Assembly (NCBI RefSeq): GCF_018274385.1
Contig: NZ_JAAFYZ010000023.1
Location: 1-64,000 of the forward strand
Direction of reading: 5' to 3'
Origin: Catenulispora pinistramenti
GTDB lineage: Bacteria; Actinomycetota; Actinomycetes; Streptomycetales; Catenulisporaceae
Length of the DNA: 64,000 nucleotides
In this document: one piece after another, positions 25,776-32,408 of the stretch
Position numbering within the stretch: position 1 is the stretch's first letter
Layout of the letters: every line of letters begins with the position of its first letter
The notes under the pieces: model-generated
Told to the model about the DNA's origin: nothing
The model's input: the letters and a program-made list of their open reading frames with translations, nothing else
Databases searched by the model: none
Made by a program: the position numbers and the translations under genes

Positions 25776-28034
25776 ATGCGCAGCGAGAACGTACGGCACG
25801 ACATCACCGTCGTCGGCGGCGGCCTGGCCGGGACCTGCGCGGCGATCGCCGCGGCCCGGCTGGGCGCGTCCGTCGCCCTGGTCACCAACCGCCCGGTGCT
25901 CGGCGGCAACTCCAGCAGCGAGGTGCGGGTGTGGGTGGTCGGGGCCACCGGGCACGGCAAGAACCACTTCGCCCGCGAAGGCGGGATCATGGGGGAGCTG
26001 TTCGTCGAGAACCAGTACCGGAACATCGACGGGAACCCCTACATCTGGGACGCGCTGCTGCTGGATCTGGTGCGCGCCGAGCCGGGCATCAGCTTGTATC
26101 TGAACACTGATGCGCGGGAGGTCGAGGCCGGGGCTTGCGGGGCTTCCGGTGACGGACCGGAGCGTCGCATCAGTGCACTGACCGGCTGGACGATGGGCTC
26201 GGAGCGGCTGATCCGCTTCGAGAGCGACGTCTTCCTGGACTGCACCGGCGACGGGCTCGTCGGCTTCCTCGCCGGGGCGAAGCACCGGATCGGCCGGGAG
26301 GCGCGCGCCGAATACGGCGAGGACTGGGCCCCGGAGGTCGCCGACGACGTCACCCTCGGCTCGACGCTGCTGTTCTACACCAAGGACGCCGGGCATCCGG
26401 TCGCGTACGTGCCGCCTTCGTTCGCCAAGGACATCAGCAAGACCTCGATCCCCGAGCGCCGCATCATCAAGGCCGGCGACAACGGCTGCGCCTACTGGTG
26501 GATCGAGTTCGGCGGCGAGCTGGACACCGTCCACGACAACGAGGAGATCCGGGACGAGCTCTGGTCGGTGGTCTACGGGATCTGGGACCACATCAAGAAC
26601 TCCGGGAAGTTCGACGCCGAGACGATGACCCTGGAGTGGGTCGGCTCGATCCCCGGCAAGCGCGAGTACCGGCGCTTCCTCGGCGACCACGTCCTGACGC
26701 AGGGGGACATCCTCGGGCAGACGGAGTTCGACGACCGCGTCGCGTTCGGCGGCTGGTCGATCGACCTGCATCCGGCGCGGGGCATGTACGCCGCGGAGGA
26801 CGGCGCCAAGCAGCGCTTCGCCGACGGCGTCTACCACATCCCGTACCGGTCGCTGTACTCGGCGAATGTCAGCAACCTGCTGTTCGCCGGACGGGACATC
26901 TCGGCGAGCCACGTGGCGTTCGGCTCCACGCGGGTGATGGCGACCTGCGCGACGCTGGGCCAGGCGGCGGGGACGGCTGCGGCGCTGTGCGCGGCCGGGA
27001 GCGTTTCGCCGAGCGGCCTGGACGTGGCGGCGCTGCAACGGACGCTGCTGCGAGAAGACGCCTCGGTGGTCGGGATCGCTCTCGAAGATCCGGACGACCA
27101 TGCGGCGCGCGGCACGGTGACGGCGTCCTCGACGCTGACCCGGCTGGCGTCCGGCACACCCGGCTCCCCGGCGCCGACCGCGTCCTGGCCGCTGGCCGCC
27201 GACGCCGGGATCGTGCTGCCGGTCGATCCGGCGCTCGATGAGCTCTCGCTCCTGGTCGATGCGACGCAGGATACTGAGTTGATCGTCGAACTCCACGATC
27301 CCGAGCTCGGGCAGAACTATGTGCCCCGCAAACTCCTCGACACGGTGCGACTGGCCGTTCCGGCCGGGGCGGAGCAGTGGGTGAAGACCGGTCTGAGCTG
27401 GTCGCCGACCTCGCCCCGCAACGCCTTCCTCGTGGTGAAAGCCAATCCGGACGTCTCGTTGCGCGTCGCGGAACAGGGCGTTCCCGGCGTGCTCTGCCTG
27501 AGCCGTATCCCGTTGCGGCCGAAGGACGAGGCACCGCAGCTGCTCCGGGAATGGACGGACACGGACCTGCGCCACCGGGTCTTCTCCTTCGATGCGGGAA
27601 GCACCGCGGCCTTCGCTCCGGCGAAGTCAGTGGACGGATACGCACGGCCGTTCGGCGGCCCGCACATGTGGGTCGGCGAGCCGGACTGCTCGCAGCGGCT
27701 GCACCCGCAGTGGCTGCAGGTGGCTTGGCCCGAGCCGGTCCCGGTGGCGCGGATCGAGGTCGTCCTGGACGACGACGTGGACGAGGACCTCATCAACCTG
27801 CACCATCACCGCACCCCGGAGCCGGTGATGCCGACACTGGTCCGCGACTACCGGGTGGAGCTCAGGACGCCGGCGGGGGAGTGGGAGAGCGTCGCCCGGG
27901 TCACCGCGAACCGGCGCCGCCGCAACGTCCATGTCCTCCAGGCACCGGGCCGCACGACCTCGGCGGTCCGGATCGTCGTGGAGTCCACCAACGGCGCGCC
28001 GTCGGCCCACGTGGTCGCGGTTCGCGTCTACTGA
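25776..28034 (+). CDS. FAD-dependent oxidoreductase (pfam FAD_oxidored type) with C-terminal beta-domains
   Basis: 752 residues from ATG 25776. Dinucleotide-binding start DITVVGGGLAGTCAAIAAARLG, then RPVLGGNSSSEVRVWV and FLDCTGDG; the FAD domain closes with LLFAGRDISASHVAFGSTRVMATCATLGQAAG. Residues ~430-752 are beta-rich (LSLLVDATQDTELIVELHDPE; VRIVVESTNGAPSAHVVAVRVY) and resemble a discoidin-like sugar-binding module. Members are often annotated 'xanthan lyase', but no lyase chemistry is evident. No signal peptide, so cytoplasmic. Fourteen bases after the glycosidase gene; likely oxidises or isomerises an imported sugar. Confidence 0.75.
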   Translation: MRSENVRHDITVVGGGLAGTCAAIAAARLGASVALVTNRPVLGGNSSSEVRVWVVGATGHGKNHFAREGGIMGELFVENQYRNIDGNPYIWDALLLDLVRAEPGISLYLNTDAREVEAGACGASGDGPERRISALTGWTMGSERLIRFESDVFLDCTGDGLVGFLAGAKHRIGREARAEYGEDWAPEVADDVTLGSTLLFYTKDAGHPVAYVPPSFAKDISKTSIPERRIIKAGDNGCAYWWIEFGGELDTVHDNEEIRDELWSVVYGIWDHIKNSGKFDAETMTLEWVGSIPGKREYRRFLGDHVLTQGDILGQTEFDDRVAFGGWSIDLHPARGMYAAEDGAKQRFADGVYHIPYRSLYSANVSNLLFAGRDISASHVAFGSTRVMATCATLGQAAGTAAALCAAGSVSPSGLDVAALQRTLLREDASVVGIALEDPDDHAARGTVTASSTLTRLASGTPGSPAPTASWPLAADAGIVLPVDPALDELSLLVDATQDTELIVELHDPELGQNYVPRKLLDTVRLAVPAGAEQWVKTGLSWSPTSPRNAFLVVKANPDVSLRVAEQGVPGVLCLSRIPLRPKDEAPQLLREWTDTDLRHRVFSFDAGSTAAFAPAKSVDGYARPFGGPHMWVGEPDCSQRLHPQWLQVAWPEPVPVARIEVVLDDDVDEDLINLHHHRTPEPVMPTLVRDYRVELRTPAGEWESVARVTANRRRRNVHVLQAPGRTTSAVRIVVESTNGAPSAHVVAVRVY

Positions 28035-28059
28035 CACCCGCGGAGCACAGGAACAGGCC

Positions 28060-28902
28060 ATGACAGAACACGTACTCGTCACCGGCGCGGCAGGACGGAT
28101 CGGCCGCGCCGTCCTGGCCCACCTCGACGACCACGGGGTCGCAGCCACCGCACTGGTCCTGGCGGACCCGGGCGACCTCACGGCCCGGCACGTCGTGGTC
28201 GGCGACGCGGCCGACCCGGCGACCGTCCGCAAAGCCCTGCACGGCGTCGACGCGGTCATCCACCTGGCGGCCATCCCCACCCCGGAGCACAACACACCGC
28301 AGGAGGTCTTCGGCACGAACACGATGGCCACCCTCACCGTCCTGGAGGAGGCCGGCCACGCGGGCATCCACCACGCCTGCCTCGCCAGCTCCTACGGCGT
28401 CACCGGCCTGCCCTGGTCGGTCACCGACGCACACCCGCCGTACCTCCCCGTGGACGAGGCGATGCCCTCGCAAGTCAGCGACCCATACGGGCTTTCGAAG
28501 CAGGCTGACGAACTCATCGCGCAGATGGCGGCGCGCCGCCACGAGATGAGCGTCGTCTGTCTGCGCTACCCGTTCGTCGGGGACCAGGAGCGCCTCACCG
28601 CCCGAGCCCGGCAGCTCAGGCAGAACCCGGCAGCCGGCGCCGCCGAGCTCTGGACCTATCTCGACGTCCGCGACGCGGCGCGCGCCGCGCTCCTGGCCCT
28701 CGCAGTCCCTGGCCCCGGCGCACACGCCGTCCATCTGTGCGCACCGGACACCCTCTCCCAGCAACCGACCTCGGACCTCATCGCCCGCTTCCACCCCGGC
28801 GTCGAGCTCCGTGCGGCGATCAGCGGGCGCCAGGCGGCGATCCGCACCACGGCCGCAGAGAAGCTGCTCGGCTTCGTACCCGAGTGGCTCTTCGAGCTCT
28901 AG
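28060..28902 (+). CDS. NAD-dependent epimerase/dehydratase, uronate-dehydrogenase-like extended SDR
   Basis: 280 residues from ATG 28060. Rossmann motif TGAAGRIGRAVLAHL, then DAVIHLAAIPTP, active-site Ser region CLASSYGVTGL and the YGLSKQADE Tyr/Lys pair. Its size and the short C-terminus recall uronate dehydrogenases, which make aldaro-lactones. Combined with the divergent sugar-acid dehydratase, an oxidative route (sugar or uronate to aldonate/aldarate to keto-deoxy acid) is a reasonable inference. Last gene of the LacI-controlled operon. Confidence 0.78.
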   Translation: MTEHVLVTGAAGRIGRAVLAHLDDHGVAATALVLADPGDLTARHVVVGDAADPATVRKALHGVDAVIHLAAIPTPEHNTPQEVFGTNTMATLTVLEEAGHAGIHHACLASSYGVTGLPWSVTDAHPPYLPVDEAMPSQVSDPYGLSKQADELIAQMAARRHEMSVVCLRYPFVGDQERLTARARQLRQNPAAGAAELWTYLDVRDAARAALLALAVPGPGAHAVHLCAPDTLSQQPTSDLIARFHPGVELRAAISGRQAAIRTTAAEKLLGFVPEWLFEL

Positions 28903-29264
28903 CGGTCGCGACGCGAACCCGGTCCGCGCCCGGGCCGGCGGCATTCGGCCCGGGCACAGACCTGCGCGGTGCCCGTGGCTCCAGAACGGTCTCCAGCCCC
29001 TTCTGGCGATCGGTGACGGCCGCGGGCTCGCCGCGGCCGCGATTGCCCAGGACCAGCAGATCACCGCGTCCTCCGCCGGCGGGATCCGTTCTGTGCGCGT
29101 CTTCTGCCGGGTGACCTGCGGAGATGGAAACTCGACATAGCGGGAATGATTCCTATGAATTGGATGATTCGGGGCGTAAAATCTCTAGGAGCGGCGCTGC
29201 CTCCTCGGACCCCGGTGACTGACTACTCGCCGTCGACACGCGTCCCGACTCAGGGAGCAAGGAA
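28903..29264. other. Gene-poor region between the sugar operon and the stress island
   Basis: About 360 bases. It holds a short universal-stress-protein-like remnant on the minus strand (listed separately). AT-richer sequence around 29145-29185 (GGAATGATTCCTATGAATTGGATGATTC) is a likely promoter for the small gene at 29265. Nothing else supported. Confidence 0.35.
29027..29062 (-). pseudogene. Universal stress protein remnant (nucleotide-loop fragment)
   Basis: Read on the minus strand, 12 codons give DLLVLGNRGRGE, nearly identical to DLLVLGNRGRGG of the intact protein at 32409-33275, and the DNA is also close (about 30 of 36 positions). Similarity ends on both sides. The motif is the glycine-rich nucleotide loop of the family. 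I read it as the last trace of a deleted third stress-protein gene; chance is possible given the short length. Confidence 0.35.
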
Positions 29265-29495
29265 ATGGTCAGCACCGCACGCCCCCCGCTGAGCGATAGC
29301 GACAATAAGCTTGTCGACCTGCTTTTCAGCGCGAGCCTCACGATTCACGGCGCGGTCTCGCTGACCTCGGACCGGCAGACCGCGGACCTGCTCCGCGCGG
29401 CGATCGACAATCTCGACCGGTCGGTCCAAAGAGTCCGGAACCTCGCGTTCGACCAGGCCTCGCCGCCGGTCGGCGAAGTGGTCGGCGCTTCGTGA
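29265..29495 (+). CDS. Small protein resembling an isolated HisKA_3 dimerisation helix pair
   Basis: 76 residues, ATG with good ribosome site (GGGAGCAAGGAA). Residues 17-60 follow the pattern of the dimerisation domain of GAF-type (DevS/DosS) kinases: LVDLLFSASLTIHGAVSL then LLRAAIDNLDRSVQRVRNLAF, compare 'LFATGLxLQGxxxL ... AIDDLDxTIRxIRxxIF'. The phospho-accepting His-Asp box that should precede LVDLLF is replaced by SDSDNK. So it is likely a stand-alone, non-phosphorylatable two-helix protein that could pair with or compete with real kinases. It has the look of a real gene rather than a remnant, because start, ribosome site and stop are all in place. Confidence 0.6.
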   Translation: MVSTARPPLSDSDNKLVDLLFSASLTIHGAVSLTSDRQTADLLRAAIDNLDRSVQRVRNLAFDQASPPVGEVVGAS

Positions 29496-29520
29496 CATCG
29501 CGGCTCTGATCGTCTGCCGC

Positions 29521-29559
29521 ACGTAGCCGCCGCACGTAGCCGCCGCACGTAGCCGCCGC
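29521..29559 (+). repeat. 13-bp tandem repeat, three copies
   Basis: Three exact copies of ACGTAGCCGCCGC, preceded by a partial unit. Sits 25 bases after the stop of the small HisKA_3-like gene and before the DoxX promoter. Related GTAGCCGCC words recur at 29611-29620. Confidence 0.65.
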
Positions 29560-29636
29560 AGCGCGCCGCCGGAACGCGATCGCTGTGCGCGCCGCATCCG
29601 CCGTATCGGCCGTAGCCGCCGTGCCCGTCGCGAGGT

Positions 29637-29670
29637 GACTATCGGCCCTGATAGTCGGGACCTTTGGCAC
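29637..29670 (+). promoter_or_regulatory. Palindrome and DevR/DosR-like box upstream of the DoxX gene
   Basis: Two adjoining signals. GACTATC-GGCCCT-GATAGTC (29637-29656) is an inverted repeat with 7-bp perfect arms. Directly after it, GGGACCTTTGGCAC (29657-29670) matches the GGGACCTTCGGCCC-type box found before other genes of this island. The box ends 80 bases before the DoxX ATG, similar to the spacing at the other genes. Resemblance to DevR/DosR (OsdR) sites is from memory of that family. Confidence 0.5.
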
Positions 29671-29750
29671 CGGGCGGTGTTCTGTTTGCTGGCCAGACTT
29701 CGTAGTGACGCAGCAAACGAACATCTTATTCTCGGCGATTGGAACTGATC

Positions 29751-30368
29751 ATGACTACACAGCACGGCGGGGCTCACCTGAGCGACCGGTTCCATTTCTC
29801 ACCGCGTGCGGCACGCACTTCGGTCGCGGCCGAGGACGCGACTTCCGCGGTCGATGCCCGGGAGGTTTCGATCGCGGCGCTGCGGATCGGTACCGGGTTC
29901 GTGTTCTTGTGGGCGTTCCTGGACAAGACCTTCGGGCTGCACTACTCCACCGCCTCCAAGAGCGCCTGGATCCACGGGGGTTCTCCGACCAAGGGCTTCC
30001 TGGGTCATGTGGCTGTCGGCCCGTTCCAGTCCGCGTTTCATTCCATGGCCGGCAACGGCTTCGTGGACTGGGCGTTCATGCTCGCTCTGCTGGGTATCGG
30101 CAGTGCCCTGATTGCGGGTGTCGGACTGCGGATCGCGGCGGTCTGCGGCGTGGTCCTGGTGGCGATGATGTGGCTCGCGGTCTACCCGCCGGCCCAGCAC
30201 ACCGCCACCGGTGCCGCGACCTCGTCGGCCAACCCGCTGGTCGATGACCACGTGCTGGAAGCCCTCGCCCTGGCCGCCGTCGCCGTCTTCGGCACCGGCA
30301 GCCGGCTGGGCCTGGGCGCCGCGTGGGCGAAGCTGCCCATCGTCCGGAACCACCGCTCGCTGGTCTAA
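29751..30368 (+). CDS. DoxX/DoxD-like integral membrane protein
   Basis: 205 residues from ATG 29751. A ~40-residue soluble N-terminus is followed by four membrane helices: ALRIGTGFVFLWAFLDKTFGL, WAFMLALLGIGSALIAGVGL, IAAVCGVVLVAMMWLAVYPPA and DHVLEALALAAVAVFGTGSRLGLG. The first helix pattern (RIGxGxxFLxAGxxK) is that of the DoxX/DoxD group, linked to quinone-coupled thiol or thiosulfate oxidation. Box upstream and terminator downstream suggest a single-gene transcript in the hypoxia-type island. Confidence 0.75.
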   Translation: MTTQHGGAHLSDRFHFSPRAARTSVAAEDATSAVDAREVSIAALRIGTGFVFLWAFLDKTFGLHYSTASKSAWIHGGSPTKGFLGHVAVGPFQSAFHSMAGNGFVDWAFMLALLGIGSALIAGVGLRIAAVCGVVLVAMMWLAVYPPAQHTATGAATSSANPLVDDHVLEALALAAVAVFGTGSRLGLGAAWAKLPIVRNHRSLV

Positions 30369-30399
30369 GACCCGCCCCACCGGGCAAGACCCCTCCACC

Positions 30400-30432
30400 G
30401 CCGGGCCGGGACCTTCGAGGTCCCGGCCCGGC
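30400..30432 (+). terminator. Strong GC hairpin after the DoxX gene
   Basis: A perfect 15-bp stem (GCCGGGCCGGGACCT / AGGTCCCGGCCCGGC) closed by a three-base TCG loop, 31 bases after the DoxX stop. There is no U-tract, as is usual for actinobacterial terminators. The stem also contains GGGACCTTCGAGGTCCC, so it partly resembles the island's regulatory box. Confidence 0.75.
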
Positions 30433-30512
30433 TTGCTGGATCTCGGGGACGGTGCGTTCCCGGCCGGCCCGACTGTCGAGGGCCTCGTCGTGTTCTGATG
30501 CCGTCGTATCAA

Positions 30513-30526
30513 GGCCCGAATGGGCC
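30513..30526. promoter_or_regulatory. GGCCCGAATGGGCC box upstream of the PRC-barrel fragment
   Basis: Inverted repeat GGCCC-GAAT-GGGCC, a variant of the island's GGGACCTTCGGCCC box, ending 34 bases before ATG 30561. Weaker than the copies at 34709 and 35750. Confidence 0.35.
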
Positions 30527-30560
30527 GAACTCCTCTGGCCCGGGCCGCCGGTCCGAGGCG

Positions 30561-30758
30561 ATGGTCGAAGGTATGACGACGGATACGCCCTTCCTCATCG
30601 GCGCCGAAGTCCATTCGGCCGACGGCATCGTGGTGGGCCGGCTGACCCGGGTCGTCGTCGACCCCGTGGCCAAGGCCCTGACCGACGCGGACGTGCCGAT
30701 CCCGCAGTCCTCGATCACCGGGTGCCGGTGGACGAGCGGCATCACAGAGCTCGAATAG
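30561..30758 (+). CDS. Truncated PRC-barrel-like protein
   Basis: 65 residues (ATG 30561; ATG 30573 also possible). TPFLIGAEVHSADGIVVGRLTRVVVDPVAKALT is the first half of a PRC-barrel domain of the kind common in actinobacteria (normally followed by HLVVEP...LVPLDLV). Here the second half is missing and replaced by DADVPIPQSSITGC..., so the barrel cannot close. Either a decayed gene or a shortened derivative. It lies in the island with other broken stress genes. Confidence 0.5.
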   Translation: MVEGMTTDTPFLIGAEVHSADGIVVGRLTRVVVDPVAKALTDADVPIPQSSITGCRWTSGITELE

Positions 30759-30774
30759 AGAGGTGGGCAAGGCG

Positions 30775-30984
30775 ATGCGGAACGCGACAGTACGGAGGAT
30801 CGGAAAAGTGATGTGTCGGCAACTCCTGCTCGGTGCCGCCCTCGGCTTCACCGGCAGCTTGCTGTTCCGGGCCCGGCGGTCCCTCGCCGACGCCGCCGGG
30901 CGGCCCGCCTCGCGACCGGCCGAGGTGCCGATCCGGGCGCCGTACGAGGAACCGGTGGCGATCCGACCGTGGCACGTGGCCTGA
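30775..30984 (+). CDS. Small single-helix membrane protein
   Basis: 69 residues from ATG 30775 (GTG 30763 in frame is an alternative). One hydrophobic segment, CRQLLLGAALGFTGSLLF, flanked by Arg-rich ends, then a Pro/Ala-rich tail. No family recognised. Follows the PRC fragment by 16 bases and is probably on the same transcript. Moderate confidence that it is a real gene. Confidence 0.4.
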   Translation: MRNATVRRIGKVMCRQLLLGAALGFTGSLLFRARRSLADAAGRPASRPAEVPIRAPYEEPVAIRPWHVA

Positions 30985-31002
30985 CCCTCATCACGGGATC
31001 CG

Positions 31003-31105
31003 ACGGGTGCGGATGGCGAGATCACCAGGGTCTGGGTGGCCAGGGACTCGACGAACCAGCCGGCCCGGAACTTGGCGGGACCGGGGTGGAAGACCCACGG
31101 TACTT
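31003..31105 (-). pseudogene. Remnant of a magnesium/cation P-type ATPase C-terminal region
   Basis: On the minus strand, from about 31105 down, one frame reads VFHPGPAKFRAGWFVESLATQTLVI. This is the conserved membrane-helix stretch of MgtA/MgtB-type ATPases ('F..GWFVESLxTQTLVV..IRTR'). The expected continuation AIRTRR is present immediately after but one base out of frame, so a single-base loss interrupts it. Nothing else of the ~850-residue protein remains. A degraded leftover beside the stress genes. Confidence 0.6.
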
Positions 31106-31194
31106 GATGGTGTCGGGAAGATGCGGTGGCCTTCGGTGACGCCGGCCCTGACGGTCACCGACGGCACCACCCTGGGGTCGCTGTGGCCCTACGT

Positions 31195-32103
31195 TCATCG
31201 CGCTGGGCGAGGAGTTGGTGACGTCGTCTCCGGCTCAGGTGCCGGCTCGGGTGCCGGCGCGGGCACCGGCGGCTGTGATGGTCTCTTCTTCGCGATGTGC
31301 GCTTGGAGGGCCTCGGCGTGTTCGATCGTGTCGCACAGCCGGGTGGCGAACGCGGCCGCCTCGGTTTCCTCCACGACGTAGTGGTCGAAGGTGAGGGTCA
31401 GGTTGAGGATCTCGTGCTGTTCGATGATGTTGCTTGTCCGGTGCGGGGCGGAACAGACGCTGCCGACCGTCACCTGCAGCGGCATCAGGGCGGGCATGGC
31501 GATGCCGAACGTCTCGCCGACGTTTCGCATCCCCGTGGTGGTGACCGCGACCGTGCCGGTCCGTTGCCGGAGCCGTACGGACCGGTCCTGGACCGTGTAC
31601 ATCGCTCGCAGGAGCCCGGGCACCCGGGTGAGCCCGGGGAGTCGGTCGCAGAGTCGTTCGATGCCGTACGCGGGGGAGTCGTTCGTGGACAGCAGCTGTG
31701 TGGAGACCTCGACGACGTCGCCGAGGTCGGCGTCGGTGACGACGTGCGGCACGATTCGGTGACCCGGCTCGGTCTGCGTCTGGACCGGCACCATGACGTC
31801 GACGTGGTGGTGGGTGACCAGGCGTCCGCGCCAGTCGCGATAGGCGTGCACGGTGGGATGCTCGGCAGCGGCCCGCGCCACGGATACGGCGATGAACGCG
31901 GTGAGGGAGAACGTGTCCGGCGACATCGCCATGATCCTGCGCGCGGTCGTGACGTCAGCCGTCACCAGGTAGTGCAGGGGTGTTCGGCGGTGTCCGGTCC
32001 GTGCGGCGCCGATCGCCAGGCGGCGGTCCGCCGGCAGCGGGTGGATCTCGACGCCGCGGATGCGCGTCGCGGTCTTCGCGGTGGTGGTGCCTTCGGATCG
32101 CAT
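31195..32103 (-). CDS. Stand-alone 2-oxoacid dehydrogenase E2-type acyltransferase domain, altered active site
   Basis: 302 residues from ATG 32103 (GAGGAGA upstream). It matches the catalytic domain of dihydrolipoamide acyltransferases (FSLTAFIAVSVARAAAEHPTVHAYRDW; DVMVPVQTQTEPGHRIVPHVV; GTVAVTTTGMRNVGETFGIAMPALMPLQVTVGSV) but has no lipoyl or subunit-binding domain. The active-site block normally DHRVVDG reads DHYVVEE: His kept, the Asp and Gly lost. A Pro/Glu/Thr tail ends the protein. Stand-alone versions of this fold occur in DevR-type dormancy regulons. Catalysis is doubtful; a chloramphenicol-acetyltransferase-like trimer with another role is possible. Confidence 0.78.
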   Translation of the reverse strand: MRSEGTTTAKTATRIRGVEIHPLPADRRLAIGAARTGHRRTPLHYLVTADVTTARRIMAMSPDTFSLTAFIAVSVARAAAEHPTVHAYRDWRGRLVTHHHVDVMVPVQTQTEPGHRIVPHVVTDADLGDVVEVSTQLLSTNDSPAYGIERLCDRLPGLTRVPGLLRAMYTVQDRSVRLRQRTGTVAVTTTGMRNVGETFGIAMPALMPLQVTVGSVCSAPHRTSNIIEQHEILNLTLTFDHYVVEETEAAAFATRLCDTIEHAEALQAHIAKKRPSQPPVPAPAPEPAPEPETTSPTPRPAR

Positions 32104-32124
32104 GATGTCTCCTCGACGGTGTGC

Positions 32125-32248
32125 TCAGGAAACGAGCCGTTCGGCCCGCTCCTTGATCCCGTGCAGCATCTTCCGTTCCATGAGCAGGCTGCCGGCACGG
32201 CTTGTGGCCCGGCGGGTGAACGAGGGCGACGAGTGAGGGGATGGTCAT
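32125..32248 (-). pseudogene. Possible broken small gene ahead of the E2-like gene
   Basis: ATG 32248 has a perfect AGGAGG seven bases upstream, and a regulatory box lies 82 bases upstream. The direct frame (MTIPSLVALVHPPG...) overruns into the next gene and is not protein-like. One base out of frame, the sequence reads SFTRRATSRAGSLLMERKMLHGIKERAERLVS and stops at 32125, 22 bases before ATG 32103. A frameshifted ~40-residue gene explains both observations. Low confidence. Confidence 0.3.
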
Positions 32249-32329
32249 GGCTGCCGCCTCCTGGAAGCTTCGTCGGCCGGGCTCCGGTGCCCTGAACGGC
32301 AGTCTTGTCGCATCACGGCGGAAGTATCA

Positions 32330-32389
32330 GGGCCCGATGTCCCCCTTCGGCAGGACCCACGCCCCGGTTCTGGGCGGGACCTTCGGCTC
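32330..32389. promoter_or_regulatory. Two DevR-like boxes between the E2-like and stress-protein genes
   Basis: GGGACATCGGGCCC on the minus strand (32330-32343) and GGGACCTTCGGCTC on the plus strand (32376-32389). The first lies 82 bases before ATG 32248, the same distance as the box-to-start spacing of the DoxX gene. The second is close to the stop of the stress-protein gene. Confidence 0.45.
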
Positions 32390-32408
32390 TGGCTTCGAGG
32401 CACTCGCC

